Shown here piece by piece: positions 1 to 7,045 of a stretch of 9,219 nucleotides of DNA (the stretch's first letter is position 1; each line of letters begins with the position of its first letter). The notes under the pieces are model-generated. The model was given only the letters and a program-made list of their open reading frames with translations, had not been told where the DNA came from and made no database searches. The position numbers and the translations under genes are program-made. The stretch comes from an uncultured Methanobrevibacter sp. (GTDB lineage Archaea > Methanobacteriota > Methanobacteria > Methanobacteriales > Methanobacteriaceae): positions 1 to 9,219 of the forward strand of contig CAJOMK010000077.1 in the NCBI GenBank assembly GCA_905235495.1, given 5' to 3'.

Positions 1-679
1 GTATGCAGATGCAATTCCCCCAGCAATAGCCGCCATTGTATCAGCATCTCCACCTAAGGAAATGCAGTTTCTAATGGTGTCCTCATAATCTTCAGCTTCC
101 AAAAAGCAAATGATAGATTCTGGAACAGAACCTTGACAGGAAACATCAAACTTATAGTATGGCCTGATTTCATCAACTGTTCTGTTTAAGTCATAATCGT
201 ATCTTATTTGAATGTGATCTCTGATTTCCTCTTTAGATGAACCAAATCTTGCTAAATAGATTGCATCAGCAGTAGCCAATGCCCCTTGATTCCTTCAGGA
301 TGATTATGGGTTACTTCAGCAGAAATCCTTGCCAATTTCTGAACTTCCTCTAAGGAGTCTCCAACCCATGCAACAGGAGAAACCCTCATTGCTGAACCGT
401 TACCCCAACTATTATAAGGTTCTGGATTTTCAGTCTTTAACCAGTTGTTAAACATTCTACCATATCCTCCTTTAGGATATCTGTTTCCAAAGTCTTGCAG
501 TTGCCTAAACAATTCCTTTTATCATTAAGCAGCCATTTAGCTACAGCAAGTGTCATGATAGTATCATCTGTAAATGTTGATCTTTTATTAAAAAGAGAAA
601 ATTCCTTAGTCTTAATTGGATGAAACTCATGTGTGGATCCAATTATATCTCCAGCAATTGCACCAATAATCCCTTTCAT
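1..679 (-). pseudogene. ADP-ribosylglycohydrolase family protein, two frameshifts, C-terminus cut by window edge
   Basis: This family removes ADP-ribose from proteins or small molecules using a two-metal centre; DraG, which reactivates dinitrogenase reductase, is the best-known member. Reading 679 downward, three segments in different frames join into one 227-residue protein. Family motifs appear in order: GAIAGDIIGS near residue 6, the metal motif TDDT at 37-40, GNGSAMR at 93-99, HNHPEG at 125-130 and the second metal motif GGDADT at 210-215. Frame breaks lie at 515-520 (one A or G missing in the sense strand) and 282-285 (GGGG where GGGGG keeps the frame). Each is repaired by one added base. 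The ATG at 679 follows a G-rich ribosome site. Relatives are usually about 260-300 residues, so the end lies beyond base 1. The family call is firm; the substrate is unknown, and no nitrogenase gene is visible here. It may be a true pseudogene or an intact gene with sequence errors. Confidence 0.88.
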
Positions 680-685
680 ATTTTA

Positions 686-690
686 CCCCC
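686..690 (-). promoter_or_regulatory. Ribosome binding site (GGGGG) of the ADP-ribosylglycohydrolase gene
   Basis: The sense strand reads GGGGGT, 6 nt before the ATG at 679. It matches the archaeal GGAGGTGA consensus except that the central A is G. It supports 679 as the start. Confidence 0.5.
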
Positions 691-720
691 ATATTATTAT
701 ATATTATAATTATACCTTCT

Positions 721-732
721 TATTTATAAAAA
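721..732 (-). promoter_or_regulatory. Candidate TATA box for the ADP-ribosylglycohydrolase gene
   Basis: The minus strand reads TTTTTATAAATA, close to the archaeal box A. A start site about 26 nt downstream would fall near 701, giving a leader of roughly 20 nt that still contains the G-rich ribosome site. The surroundings are so AT-rich that chance matches are common. Confidence 0.4.
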
Positions 733-1059
733 TATCTTATTTTTTGATAATAAAAATTCTTTTGAAATAGGTGCAGAATTAAGCAAAGAATAACTATTTT
801 TAAGACATCCAATAATATTAATTAAATTGAAAATAGTTCAATATTTTTAAAATAAAATTATGAAACCATCTTTTTATTAACCAAATATTCAAATATATTA
901 AAATATATCTATTTTTAAAAAATTATTAAAATAATTATCCGCCATCGACTAATATAAAAACAAGAAATTAATAAAAAATTAAAAATCATCTAAATTGAAA
1001 AAATGAGATGAAAAGAATTAATCAAAAAATAAAAAATAAAAAAAAAGATAAACTAAAAA

Positions 1060-1118
1060 AATTAGATTAATAAAAAAAATAAAAAAAGATTTACATGAAA
1101 AGCATTAAACTTTTCATG
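1060..1118 (-). terminator. Hairpin plus U-rich terminator after valS
   Basis: A perfect 9-bp inverted repeat (1094-1102 with 1110-1118, 7-nt loop) lies about 36 bases after the valS stop codon. In the valS direction it is followed by TTTTTTT and TTTTTTTT tracts within about 1060-1090. This hairpin and U-run arrangement fits transcription termination, so valS is probably not co-transcribed with the next gene. Confidence 0.65.
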
Positions 1119-1154
1119 AAAATTAAAATTATTAAAAAGTTTCTTAAAAAGCAA

Positions 1155-3917
1155 TTATCTGATTACTTCTACGATAACACCAAGTTTTTCAGATTGTAAA
1201 ATGTCAACTTTCTTACCGCTTGCACCTACGATTTCCTTTTTCATCTTTAAGAAATCTTCAGTGATTACACCATCAGCAATAGCTATTTCACCATTTTCAG
1301 CTAATTGTTTAGCTATTTCATCAGGATCAGTTGATTTGATGAATCCTATAACTTGACCTGCATTCTTCTTAAATGTTGGTCCAATCTTACTCATGTCCGG
1401 TTCAATTTCAATGACTTTCTCATGAACTTCAGGTTTACCGGTAGTGACTTGGAAGTTTTGGATTTTTAAAGTACCTTTAATGTCATCTGCAAAGTGTTCA
1501 AATACATCTTTCAAGTCTTCAGTCTTATCATTTAAGTAAACAGTTGCACTTTCCACATCAGCATTCAATGGGATTTTGGAAGCTGATTTGAATCTTCTCA
1601 CTTCACCAATAAGTTCAATAGCTAAATCACCATCTTTTTCAATTTCTGCAGAATCTAATTTAGGGTCAATTTCAGGCCAAAGAGTGATGTGGATACTTGT
1701 GTCTTCATCAAAGTATTGGTAAACCTCTTCAGCAAAGAATGGTGCAATTGGAGCAAGTAATTTTAAGGTGTCTTCAATTACAGTTCTAAGTGTGTATTTA
1801 GCTGCAATTCTTGACTCTTCAGAAATATCATCATTGTATAATCTGTATTTTACCGCTTCAATGTATTCATCACAGAAATCGTGCCATACAAACTGTTCGA
1901 TTGTATTTACTGCAATGCTGTAATTATAATCATAGAATGCTTCATCAACAATCTTATTGACCTTGTTGAGTTTTGCAAAAATCCAGGTATCCATTGGATT
2001 TAAGTTTGCTTTAATAGCTTCAATATCTCCACTTAAAGCCTTTTCAGACTCTTCATAGAAGATGTGCATACTGATAAATCTGAATGCATTCCAGAATTTT
2101 CTAATGAATTTATAGCCATGCTTGATGTTTTTCCAATCAAACGCAACATCAGAACCAGGTACACTGTTTGCAGCCCATAATCTTAAAGGATCTGCACCAT
2201 ATTCAGCAATTACTTCTTCAGGACCGGTTACATTTCCACGGGATTTACTCATTTTATAACCGTCTTCACCGAATACCATACCATTGATTACAATGTCATC
2301 AAATGGTTTTTGACCGGTTAAAGCTAAACATCTAAGAGTTGTATAGAACGCCCAAGTCCTTATAATATCGTGTCCTTGTGGACGAATGCTTGATGGGAAA
2401 ATATCTTCCCAACCAGTATTTGGCCAGTTTGCAACAGACAATGGAGAAATTGAACTGTCCATCCAAGTGTCCAATACATCCTCTTCACCAATGAATTCAG
2501 TGCATCCGCATTCACATGCATGTTTAGGCTTGTCAACTGTAGGGTCTATCGGCAATTGGTCTTCATCAGGTAACATGACCTTACCACATTCCTTACAATA
2601 CCAAACAGGTATAGGAGTTGCAAATAATCTTTGTCTTGAAATACACCAATCCCATTCCATAGAATCTGCCCAATTTAATAAACGGCTTTCCATATGTTCT
2701 GGAACCCAACGCATTTCATTTGAAGCCTTTTTACTTTCATCAATCATTTTGGTAACCGCTACAAACCATTGTTTTTTAACCAAAATTTCGATAGGGGTCT
2801 TACATCTCCAACATTGCCCTACATTTTGGTCAACTTCCTCTTGTTTAGTTAGATAACCTTCAGATTTCAAGTCTTCTATGGTTTGCTTTTTAGCATCAGG
2901 AAGTTCCATACCTTCATATCTTCCAGCGGCTTCAGTGAGTATTCCTTGTTCAGAAATAGCTTCAATAACATCAAGGTCATATTTGTTTACCCAAGCAACG
3001 TCAGTTTTATCCCCAAAAGTACAAATCATTACTGCACCAGTACCGTATTCCATATCTACCTCTTCATCAGCAATAATCTTAACCTTTTGACCTGATAAAG
3101 GAACTTCAACATATTTGCCGAGTAATGAGTTGTATCTTTCATCATCAGGGTGAACAACAACTGCCACACAAGCAGACATAAGTTCAGAACGAGTGGTTGC
3201 AATCAATACACCAGGTACACTTGCATCAGCCTTGTCTGGGAAATCCTCATATCTTACATAGGAATTTCCTTCAACATTTGCAAGAATTTCATCTGGAACA
3301 TCTGCAGGTGGGAAATTTACATAGTTCAAGAATGTAGTGTTGTCACTGTATTCCACTTCAGCAAATGCAATAGCTGTTTCACATCTTGGACACCAATTTA
3401 CAGGGTGAATACCTTGGTAAATCAATCCTTGATCATACATTTTCAAGAATGATAATTGTGTTCTTTTTCTGTACTCTGGAGTCATGGAAATGTATTCTCT
3501 GCTCCAATCCTGTGAAAAACCTACAGAACGCATTTGAACTCTCATAGCTTCAATATTATGAGTAGTCAATTCAGTGCACATCTCTCTAAATTCTGCTCTT
3601 GTAACATCATTCTTCTTAATATTATGAGTTTCTTCAACTTTAACTTCTGTTGGAAGACCATGACAGTCCCAACCTTGTGGGAACAATACATCCATGCCAT
3701 TTTCTCTTCTGTATCTTGCATTGAAGTCCATATAAGCCCAATTTAAAATGTGACCCATATGAAGGAGTCCAGTTGGATAAGGTGGCGGAGTATCTATGAT
3801 ATATCTTGGTCTGGTTCCATCACCAATAAATTTATAAACTTCATCTTCTTCCCATTTTTTCTGCCATTTTTCTTCGTTCTTATGGTCATAATCTTTAGGA
3901 ATTTCTTTGTTTGTCAA
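1155..3917 (-). CDS. valS: Valyl-tRNA synthetase
   Basis: This cytoplasmic class Ia enzyme charges tRNA-Val with valine and edits mischarged threonine. The 920-residue protein is full length for an archaeal ValRS. The HIGH signature is HMGH at residues 53-56, GWDCHGLPTE is at 82-91, and KMSKS is at 555-559. The editing (CP1) region includes ATTRSE at 240-245 and YGTGAV at 291-296. Cysteine pairs at 176/179, 369/372 and 441/444 and the cluster at 468-472 look like zinc knuckles. DWCISRQR is at 423-430, and the anticodon-binding helical domain follows from about 640. The start is TTG at 3917: GGAGG sits 6 nt upstream and no in-frame ATG occurs before residue 62. The reading frame is intact, unlike several neighbours. 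The gene is divergent from the 118-residue membrane protein gene. Confidence 0.98.
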   Translation of the reverse strand: MTNKEIPKDYDHKNEEKWQKKWEEDEVYKFIGDGTRPRYIIDTPPPYPTGLLHMGHILNWAYMDFNARYRRENGMDVLFPQGWDCHGLPTEVKVEETHNIKKNDVTRAEFREMCTELTTHNIEAMRVQMRSVGFSQDWSREYISMTPEYRKRTQLSFLKMYDQGLIYQGIHPVNWCPRCETAIAFAEVEYSDNTTFLNYVNFPPADVPDEILANVEGNSYVRYEDFPDKADASVPGVLIATTRSELMSACVAVVVHPDDERYNSLLGKYVEVPLSGQKVKIIADEEVDMEYGTGAVMICTFGDKTDVAWVNKYDLDVIEAISEQGILTEAAGRYEGMELPDAKKQTIEDLKSEGYLTKQEEVDQNVGQCWRCKTPIEILVKKQWFVAVTKMIDESKKASNEMRWVPEHMESRLLNWADSMEWDWCISRQRLFATPIPVWYCKECGKVMLPDEDQLPIDPTVDKPKHACECGCTEFIGEEDVLDTWMDSSISPLSVANWPNTGWEDIFPSSIRPQGHDIIRTWAFYTTLRCLALTGQKPFDDIVINGMVFGEDGYKMSKSRGNVTGPEEVIAEYGADPLRLWAANSVPGSDVAFDWKNIKHGYKFIRKFWNAFRFISMHIFYEESEKALSGDIEAIKANLNPMDTWIFAKLNKVNKIVDEAFYDYNYSIAVNTIEQFVWHDFCDEYIEAVKYRLYNDDISEESRIAAKYTLRTVIEDTLKLLAPIAPFFAEEVYQYFDEDTSIHITLWPEIDPKLDSAEIEKDGDLAIELIGEVRRFKSASKIPLNADVESATVYLNDKTEDLKDVFEHFADDIKGTLKIQNFQVTTGKPEVHEKVIEIEPDMSKIGPTFKKNAGQVIGFIKSTDPDEIAKQLAENGEIAIADGVITEDFLKMKKEIVGASGKKVDILQSEKLGVIVEVIR

Positions 3918-3923
3918 AATATT

Positions 3924-3928
3924 CCTCC
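3924..3928 (-). promoter_or_regulatory. Ribosome binding site of valS, fixing a TTG start
   Basis: The sense strand reads GGAGG followed by a 6-nt spacer and TTG. This consensus site at ideal distance is the reason for choosing the TTG start at 3917. Confidence 0.8.
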
Positions 3929-3987
3929 AAATTAATAAATAATAAAAATAATTAATAAAAAATGCATTTATTAAAATTTATTAAAAA

Positions 3988-3997
3988 TTATATATTT
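3988..3997 (-). promoter_or_regulatory. Candidate TATA box for valS
   Basis: The minus strand reads AAATATATAA. It would place a start site near 3966 and a leader of about 50 nt. Other TATA-like runs exist in this 281-base divergent spacer (for example around 4022-4033), so the choice is uncertain. Confidence 0.3.
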
Positions 3998-4137
3998 CAA
4001 TAAATAAAATATTCTAATTTAATATTTATAAAAAGTATTTATTAAATATTGTTGTAAAAAAAGGAATTTTTTAAAAAAATTAGTTAAAAAGTTCAAAAAA
4101 ACAATAATTATATAATAAATAATTAACATAATTAAAT

Positions 4138-4149
4138 ATAATATATAAG
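4138..4149 (+). promoter_or_regulatory. Candidate TATA box for the 118-residue membrane protein gene
   Basis: ATAATATATAAG lies about 55 nt before the ATG at 4199. It would give a start site near 4170 and a leader of roughly 29 nt that keeps the ribosome site GAAGTGA. A second match at 4167-4176 is too close to leave room for that site. Confidence 0.35.
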
Positions 4150-4198
4150 TTATTTACAAAAATTAGATTTATAAAAATTAGATAAGAGAAGTGACAAA

Positions 4199-4555
4199 AT
4201 GAATTTATTATGGTTTTATGTAGCTATTGCACTTGCTGTTAGTGATGAATTTCATAGCAGATTAGTTTGGGACTATGTAAGAGACTTCTACATAATATTT
4301 GGAGGTATTCTCTCAAGCGCATTAGATTCTGTATTAGAAACTTGGATTGTTCATGAAACTTTAGAAGCATGTTTCCACTTTATTTTCATATCATGTGTAT
4401 TCTTTTCATTAAAAGTGGGATTTTTAGCAGCTTTAATACATTTTTTATTGGATATAAGCCATTCCATTGTTATAAGACATATGCCATGGTTACCTCATAG
4501 AACATTGCACTTTGTATGTGAATCAAAATTCTTTATAATCATATTCGGATTTTAA
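4199..4555 (+). CDS. Small His-rich integral membrane protein, function unknown
   Basis: I do not recognise a named family. The 118-residue product is mostly hydrophobic, with likely membrane segments near residues 2-14, 24-44, 57-88 (perhaps two helices) and 108-118. It is unusually rich in histidines, placed as a motif enzyme might place them: H52 and H60 (HETLEACFH), H81-x3-D85-x2-H88, H94, then H100-R-x2-H104 and C107. HxxxD and HRxxH recall the YdjM/DUF457 group of membrane metal-dependent hydrolases, but the order is reversed, so this is only a resemblance. ATG at 4199 follows GAAGTGA 4 nt upstream. The frame is intact. It is divergent from valS and 168 nt upstream of pheT in the same direction, separated from it by an AT-rich spacer. 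Confidence 0.85.
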   Translation: MNLLWFYVAIALAVSDEFHSRLVWDYVRDFYIIFGGILSSALDSVLETWIVHETLEACFHFIFISCVFFSLKVGFLAALIHFLLDISHSIVIRHMPWLPHRTLHFVCESKFFIIIFGF

Positions 4556-4617
4556 AGAATATTAACCTATTTTTTAATAATTTAATGATGCAAGATTATT
4601 TGAAGAATTATTGAAAA

Positions 4618-4653
4618 ATTGAAAATTAAAATTAATATTGAAAATTAAAATTA
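4618..4653 (+). repeat. 17-bp direct repeat in the spacer before pheT
   Basis: The 17-mer beginning ATTGAAAATTAAAATTA occurs at 4618-4634 and again at 4637-4653. It consists of AT-rich simple sequence and probably arose by slippage. No function is implied. Confidence 0.5.
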
Positions 4654-4687
4654 AAAATTAAATTAATATTAAAAATTCAAAATAAGA

Positions 4688-4697
4688 CTTATATAAT
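4688..4697 (+). promoter_or_regulatory. Candidate TATA box for pheT
   Basis: TTATATAAT stands out in the spacer about 30 nt before the pheT ATG. With usual archaeal spacing the start site would fall near 4718, inside the AGGAGA ribosome site at 4712-4717. Either the spacing is short or the real promoter lies further upstream. Confidence 0.3.
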
Positions 4698-4723
4698 TAT
4701 TGAACTGTATTAGGAGATAATAA

Positions 4724-6376
4724 ATGCCTGTAATTACATTTAAATATCAAGATTTAAAAGATTTAGGTATTGATATGGAAAAAGATGAACTTACCAATAC
4801 ATTACCTATGATGGCAAGTGATATTGAAGATTATAATGATGAGGAAATCAAAGTGGAATTCTTCCCTAATCGTCCAGACAACTTATCTGTCGAAGGTGTA
4901 GCAAGATCATTTAAAGGATTTTTAGAAATGGAAACCGGACTTCCAAAATATGAAATTGAGCCATCTGGCGAAAAGGTTTATGTAAGTAAAGATGTTGCTG
5001 AAATTCGTCCTTACATCAGATTTGCAAAAATCGAAGGAGTGGATTTCACAGGTGACAAGATCAAATACATTATGGATTTCCAAGAAAACTTGCACTGGGT
5101 AATTGGAAGAGACCGTAAGAAAGTGGCTATTGGTGTGCACAATGGAGATGTTGTAAGCGGACCATTCAAATACATAGCAACACCAAAAGACGAACCTGCT
5201 TTTGTTCCTCTTGAAATGGATGAGGAAATGACCCCAGAAGAAATTTTGAAAAACCATAAGACTGGGGAAAAATATGCTCATTTAATTGAAAAATTTGACA
5301 AATATCCTCTTATCATCGATAAGGATGAACAAGTATTATCCATGCCTCCAATTATCAACGGAGAGTTAACAAAACTTAAAGAAGACACTACAAACATTAT
5401 TGTTGATGTAACTGGAACCGATGAAAGAGCAGTTGAACAATCATTAAACATCCTCTGTGCTTCCTTTGCTGAAGTTGGAGGGAAAGTTAAATCAATGAAA
5501 GTCATTTATGATGATGAAACCATTGTCTGTCCCAATTTCACTCCAAAGGTAAGAAATGTTCATGTTGATTTGACCAATGAACTCATTGGTGGAACCGATT
5601 TAACTGCAGAAGACATTAAAGGATTGCTTGAAAAGGCAAGATTTGATGCTAACATCCTAAATGATAACGAATTGGAAGTTTTCATACCACCTTACAGAGT
5701 GGACATCTTGCATGAAGTGGATATTGTTGAAAACATTACCATCCAATATCATATCAATGCAGTTGAAGCAAAATTACCTGACATCGTTACTGTAGCAAAT
5801 GAAGACAATTGGTTTAAAGGTGAAAAAACCATTAGAGAAGTAATGATAGGTCTTGGTTTCCAAGAAGTAATGAGCTTGATGCTAACCAGTGAAGAAAGCC
5901 AATACAAAAAGATGAATCAGGAAGAAATAGACCATGTTCAAGTTTCAAAACCAATTACCATTAGCGGAACCATGATTAGAACCAGTTTACTCAATAGCCT
6001 AATGGAATTCTTGGAAGACAACAAGCATGAAGATCTCCCACAAAAAATCTTTGAAATCGGTGACGTCTTATACATGGATGAGAAATCCGCTAACAAGACA
6101 AGACAAGTTAAAAAATTAGCTGGTATGATTTGTCACAGCTCTGCAAACTTCACTGAAATAAAATCAACAGTTTCCCGTGTGCTTTCCAATTTAGGATACA
6201 GCATGGAAATCAGTGATTCAACCAATACAAGTTTCATCCCAGGTAGAGTGGCTGATGTCAGTGGTGAATCTAAAAGCGATAAGATAACTGGATTCTTTGG
6301 TGAAATAGCTCCTGAAGTTATTAGAAACTTTGAATTGGAATATCCAGTTATAGCATTTGAAATTGAATTCCTCTAA
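4724..6376 (+). CDS. pheT: Phenylalanyl-tRNA synthetase, beta subunit (archaeal type)
   Basis: This is the beta chain of the heterotetrameric cytoplasmic PheRS, which charges tRNA-Phe together with the PheS alpha chain; pheS is not in this window. The length of 550 residues is that of the archaeal/eukaryotic type, shorter than the roughly 800-residue bacterial form and lacking its N-terminal tRNA-binding extension. Conserved blocks in order are FPNRPDNLSVEGVAR at 48-61, GRDRKKVAIGVHN at 128-140, MPPIINGE at 207-214 in the B3/B4 editing domain, IPPYRVDILHEVDIVE at 321-336 in the B5 domain, then the catalytic-like core with TMIRTSLLNSL at 416-426, FEIGDV at 443-448 and GFFGEIAPE at 523-531. ATG at 4724 follows AGGAGA (4712-4717) with 6 nt between. 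The frame is intact. A strong terminator follows at once. Confidence 0.97.
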   Translation: MPVITFKYQDLKDLGIDMEKDELTNTLPMMASDIEDYNDEEIKVEFFPNRPDNLSVEGVARSFKGFLEMETGLPKYEIEPSGEKVYVSKDVAEIRPYIRFAKIEGVDFTGDKIKYIMDFQENLHWVIGRDRKKVAIGVHNGDVVSGPFKYIATPKDEPAFVPLEMDEEMTPEEILKNHKTGEKYAHLIEKFDKYPLIIDKDEQVLSMPPIINGELTKLKEDTTNIIVDVTGTDERAVEQSLNILCASFAEVGGKVKSMKVIYDDETIVCPNFTPKVRNVHVDLTNELIGGTDLTAEDIKGLLEKARFDANILNDNELEVFIPPYRVDILHEVDIVENITIQYHINAVEAKLPDIVTVANEDNWFKGEKTIREVMIGLGFQEVMSLMLTSEESQYKKMNQEEIDHVQVSKPITISGTMIRTSLLNSLMEFLEDNKHEDLPQKIFEIGDVLYMDEKSANKTRQVKKLAGMICHSSANFTEIKSTVSRVLSNLGYSMEISDSTNTSFIPGRVADVSGESKSDKITGFFGEIAPEVIRNFELEYPVIAFEIEFL

Positions 6377-6414
6377 TTGAATTCAATTCATTTTTCTTTA
6401 TTTTTTTTTTTTTT
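6361..6414 (+). terminator. Terminator of pheT, with the stop codon inside the hairpin loop
   Basis: A perfect 10-bp inverted repeat (6361-6370 with 6379-6388) encloses an 8-nt loop that contains the TAA stop at 6374-6376. It can be extended by two pairs if one A is bulged. T-rich sequence follows, ending in 14 consecutive Ts (6401-6414). The arrangement matches an intrinsic-type terminator that begins within the last codons of the gene. Confidence 0.75.
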
Positions 6415-6436
6415 ATTGTAATATTTTTAAAATTAT

Positions 6437-6526
6437 CTATCTTTTCTCTTTATGAGCAGTTATGATTTTATAGCTGGAAGCATTTACAGTGATTATAATC
6501 CCATCAACATTTACATAATCATTCGC
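6437..6526 (-). other. Possible tiny overlapping ORF or gene remnant after the YjbQ-family gene
   Basis: A frame of 29 codons is open between TAG (6527-6529) and TAG (6437-6439). It reads ANDYVNVDGIIITVNASS followed by YKIITAHKEKR. Base composition here is much less AT-rich than true spacers in the window and looks coding-like. No usual start codon lies in the frame. An ATG at 6522 overlaps the YjbQ stop as ATGA but soon meets TAA; one added T near 6516-6520 would give a 28-residue protein beginning MIYVNVDG. It may be a small translationally coupled gene carrying another single-base loss, or a decayed remnant. I recognise no family. Confidence 0.3.
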
Positions 6527-6949
6527 CTATAAAAGTTAAATCAACTGTCCTATTAGTTCTAAGGCCATCCAATTCTATAAAGAATATTGATTGCCAAGTT
6601 CCAAGATCTAATCTTCCATCAACTATAGGGATGGTTTCAGATGAACCAAGCAAGAATGCCCTAATATGGGATGCTGCATTATTATCTATAAAATCATGCT
6701 CATAATTATCTTTTTCTTTGACAAGATTTTTCAATACCTTTTCGAAATCTCTTAAAAGTCCTTTTTCATTTTCATTTATAGTAATGGCACTTGTAGAATG
6801 CTTTGTAAATATATTAGCAATACCATTATTAATTTGAGTTTCTGCATCTTTATTAATCTCATTTAAAATAGCTACAATATCCCTTGTAATGTCAATTATT
6901 TGAAAATAGAATTTGAATCAATCTTTAAAGATTTGTTTATTACAACCAT
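6519..6949 (-). pseudogene. YjbQ/UPF0047 family protein, one frameshift near the N-terminus
   Basis: The family is small, soluble and widespread; the E. coli member YjbQ has been linked to thiamine-phosphate synthase side activity, but the physiological role is unsettled. With one base restored, the protein is 143 residues, normal for the family. Hallmarks are HSTSAITINENE at 51-62, NYEHDF at 82-87, ASHIRAFLLGSS at 93-104, the DGRLDLGTWQ block at 111-120 and the typical terminal GE just before the stop. The ATG at 6949 follows AAGGTGAT, a near-perfect ribosome site. After residue 16 the frame hits TAA; one extra T in the sense TTTT run (plus-strand AAAA, 6903-6906) restores FQIIDITRD. The gene lies 96 nt downstream of the MFS gene on the same strand and is convergent with pheT. 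Confidence 0.88.
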
Positions 6950-6952
6950 CCA

Positions 6953-6960
6953 ATCACCTT
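6953..6960 (-). promoter_or_regulatory. Ribosome binding site of the YjbQ-family gene
   Basis: The sense strand reads AAGGTGAT, 3 nt before ATG (5 nt from GGTG). It matches the complement of the archaeal 16S 3' end. It shows that the 6949 start was functional and that the downstream TTG at 6734 is not the real start. Confidence 0.75.
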
Positions 6961-7005
6961 ACTTAAACCATAGCGAATTCTTAATAATTCACAATGAAAA
7001 ATATT

Positions 7006-7017
7006 GTATATAAAAAT
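7006..7017 (-). promoter_or_regulatory. Candidate TATA box for the YjbQ-family gene
   Basis: The minus strand reads ATTTTTATATAC. It would start transcription near 6985 with a leader of about 36 nt that includes the ribosome site. This suggests that the gene can be transcribed independently of the MFS gene upstream. Confidence 0.4.
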
Positions 7018-7045
7018 AAATATAAAATAAAAATTAAATGCTTAT

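Larger units (their letters stand above)
680..1154. other. AT-rich spacer between valS and the ADP-ribosylglycohydrolase gene
   Basis: This 475-base spacer holds the valS terminator at its right end and the promoter and ribosome site of the downstream gene at its left end. The middle is almost entirely A and T, with no ORF of note on either strand. Two small exceptions are a 9-bp inverted repeat (792-800 and 830-838) and a short GC-richer patch around 938-949. I see no tRNA, box C/D motif pair or other recognisable RNA. Confidence 0.7.

Noticed and set aside
792..838. 9-bp inverted repeat (AACTATTTT / AAAATAGTT) in the spacer after valS
   Set aside because: The arms are nearly all A and T, the spacer is 29 nt, and there is no adjacent functional context. 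Chance is likely in such sequence.
938..949. GC-richer patch in the AT-rich spacer, considered as a non-coding RNA
   Set aside because: It is only about a dozen bases long, with no stem, no box C/D motifs and no promoter pattern that I can support.
2386..2856. A 156-codon plus-strand open frame and several shorter ones within valS
   Set aside because: They lie opposite a strongly conserved gene, have no ribosome site, and encode low-complexity Ser-rich sequence. They are shadows of valS.
4618..4653. Direct repeat considered as an attachment site or CRISPR-like unit
   Set aside because: There are two copies of AT-only simple sequence 19 nt apart, with no integrase, tRNA or spacer structure.
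4922..5505. Minus-strand open frames of 119 and 75 codons inside pheT
   Set aside because: They are antisense to conserved PheRS motifs, with no start context. They are shadows.
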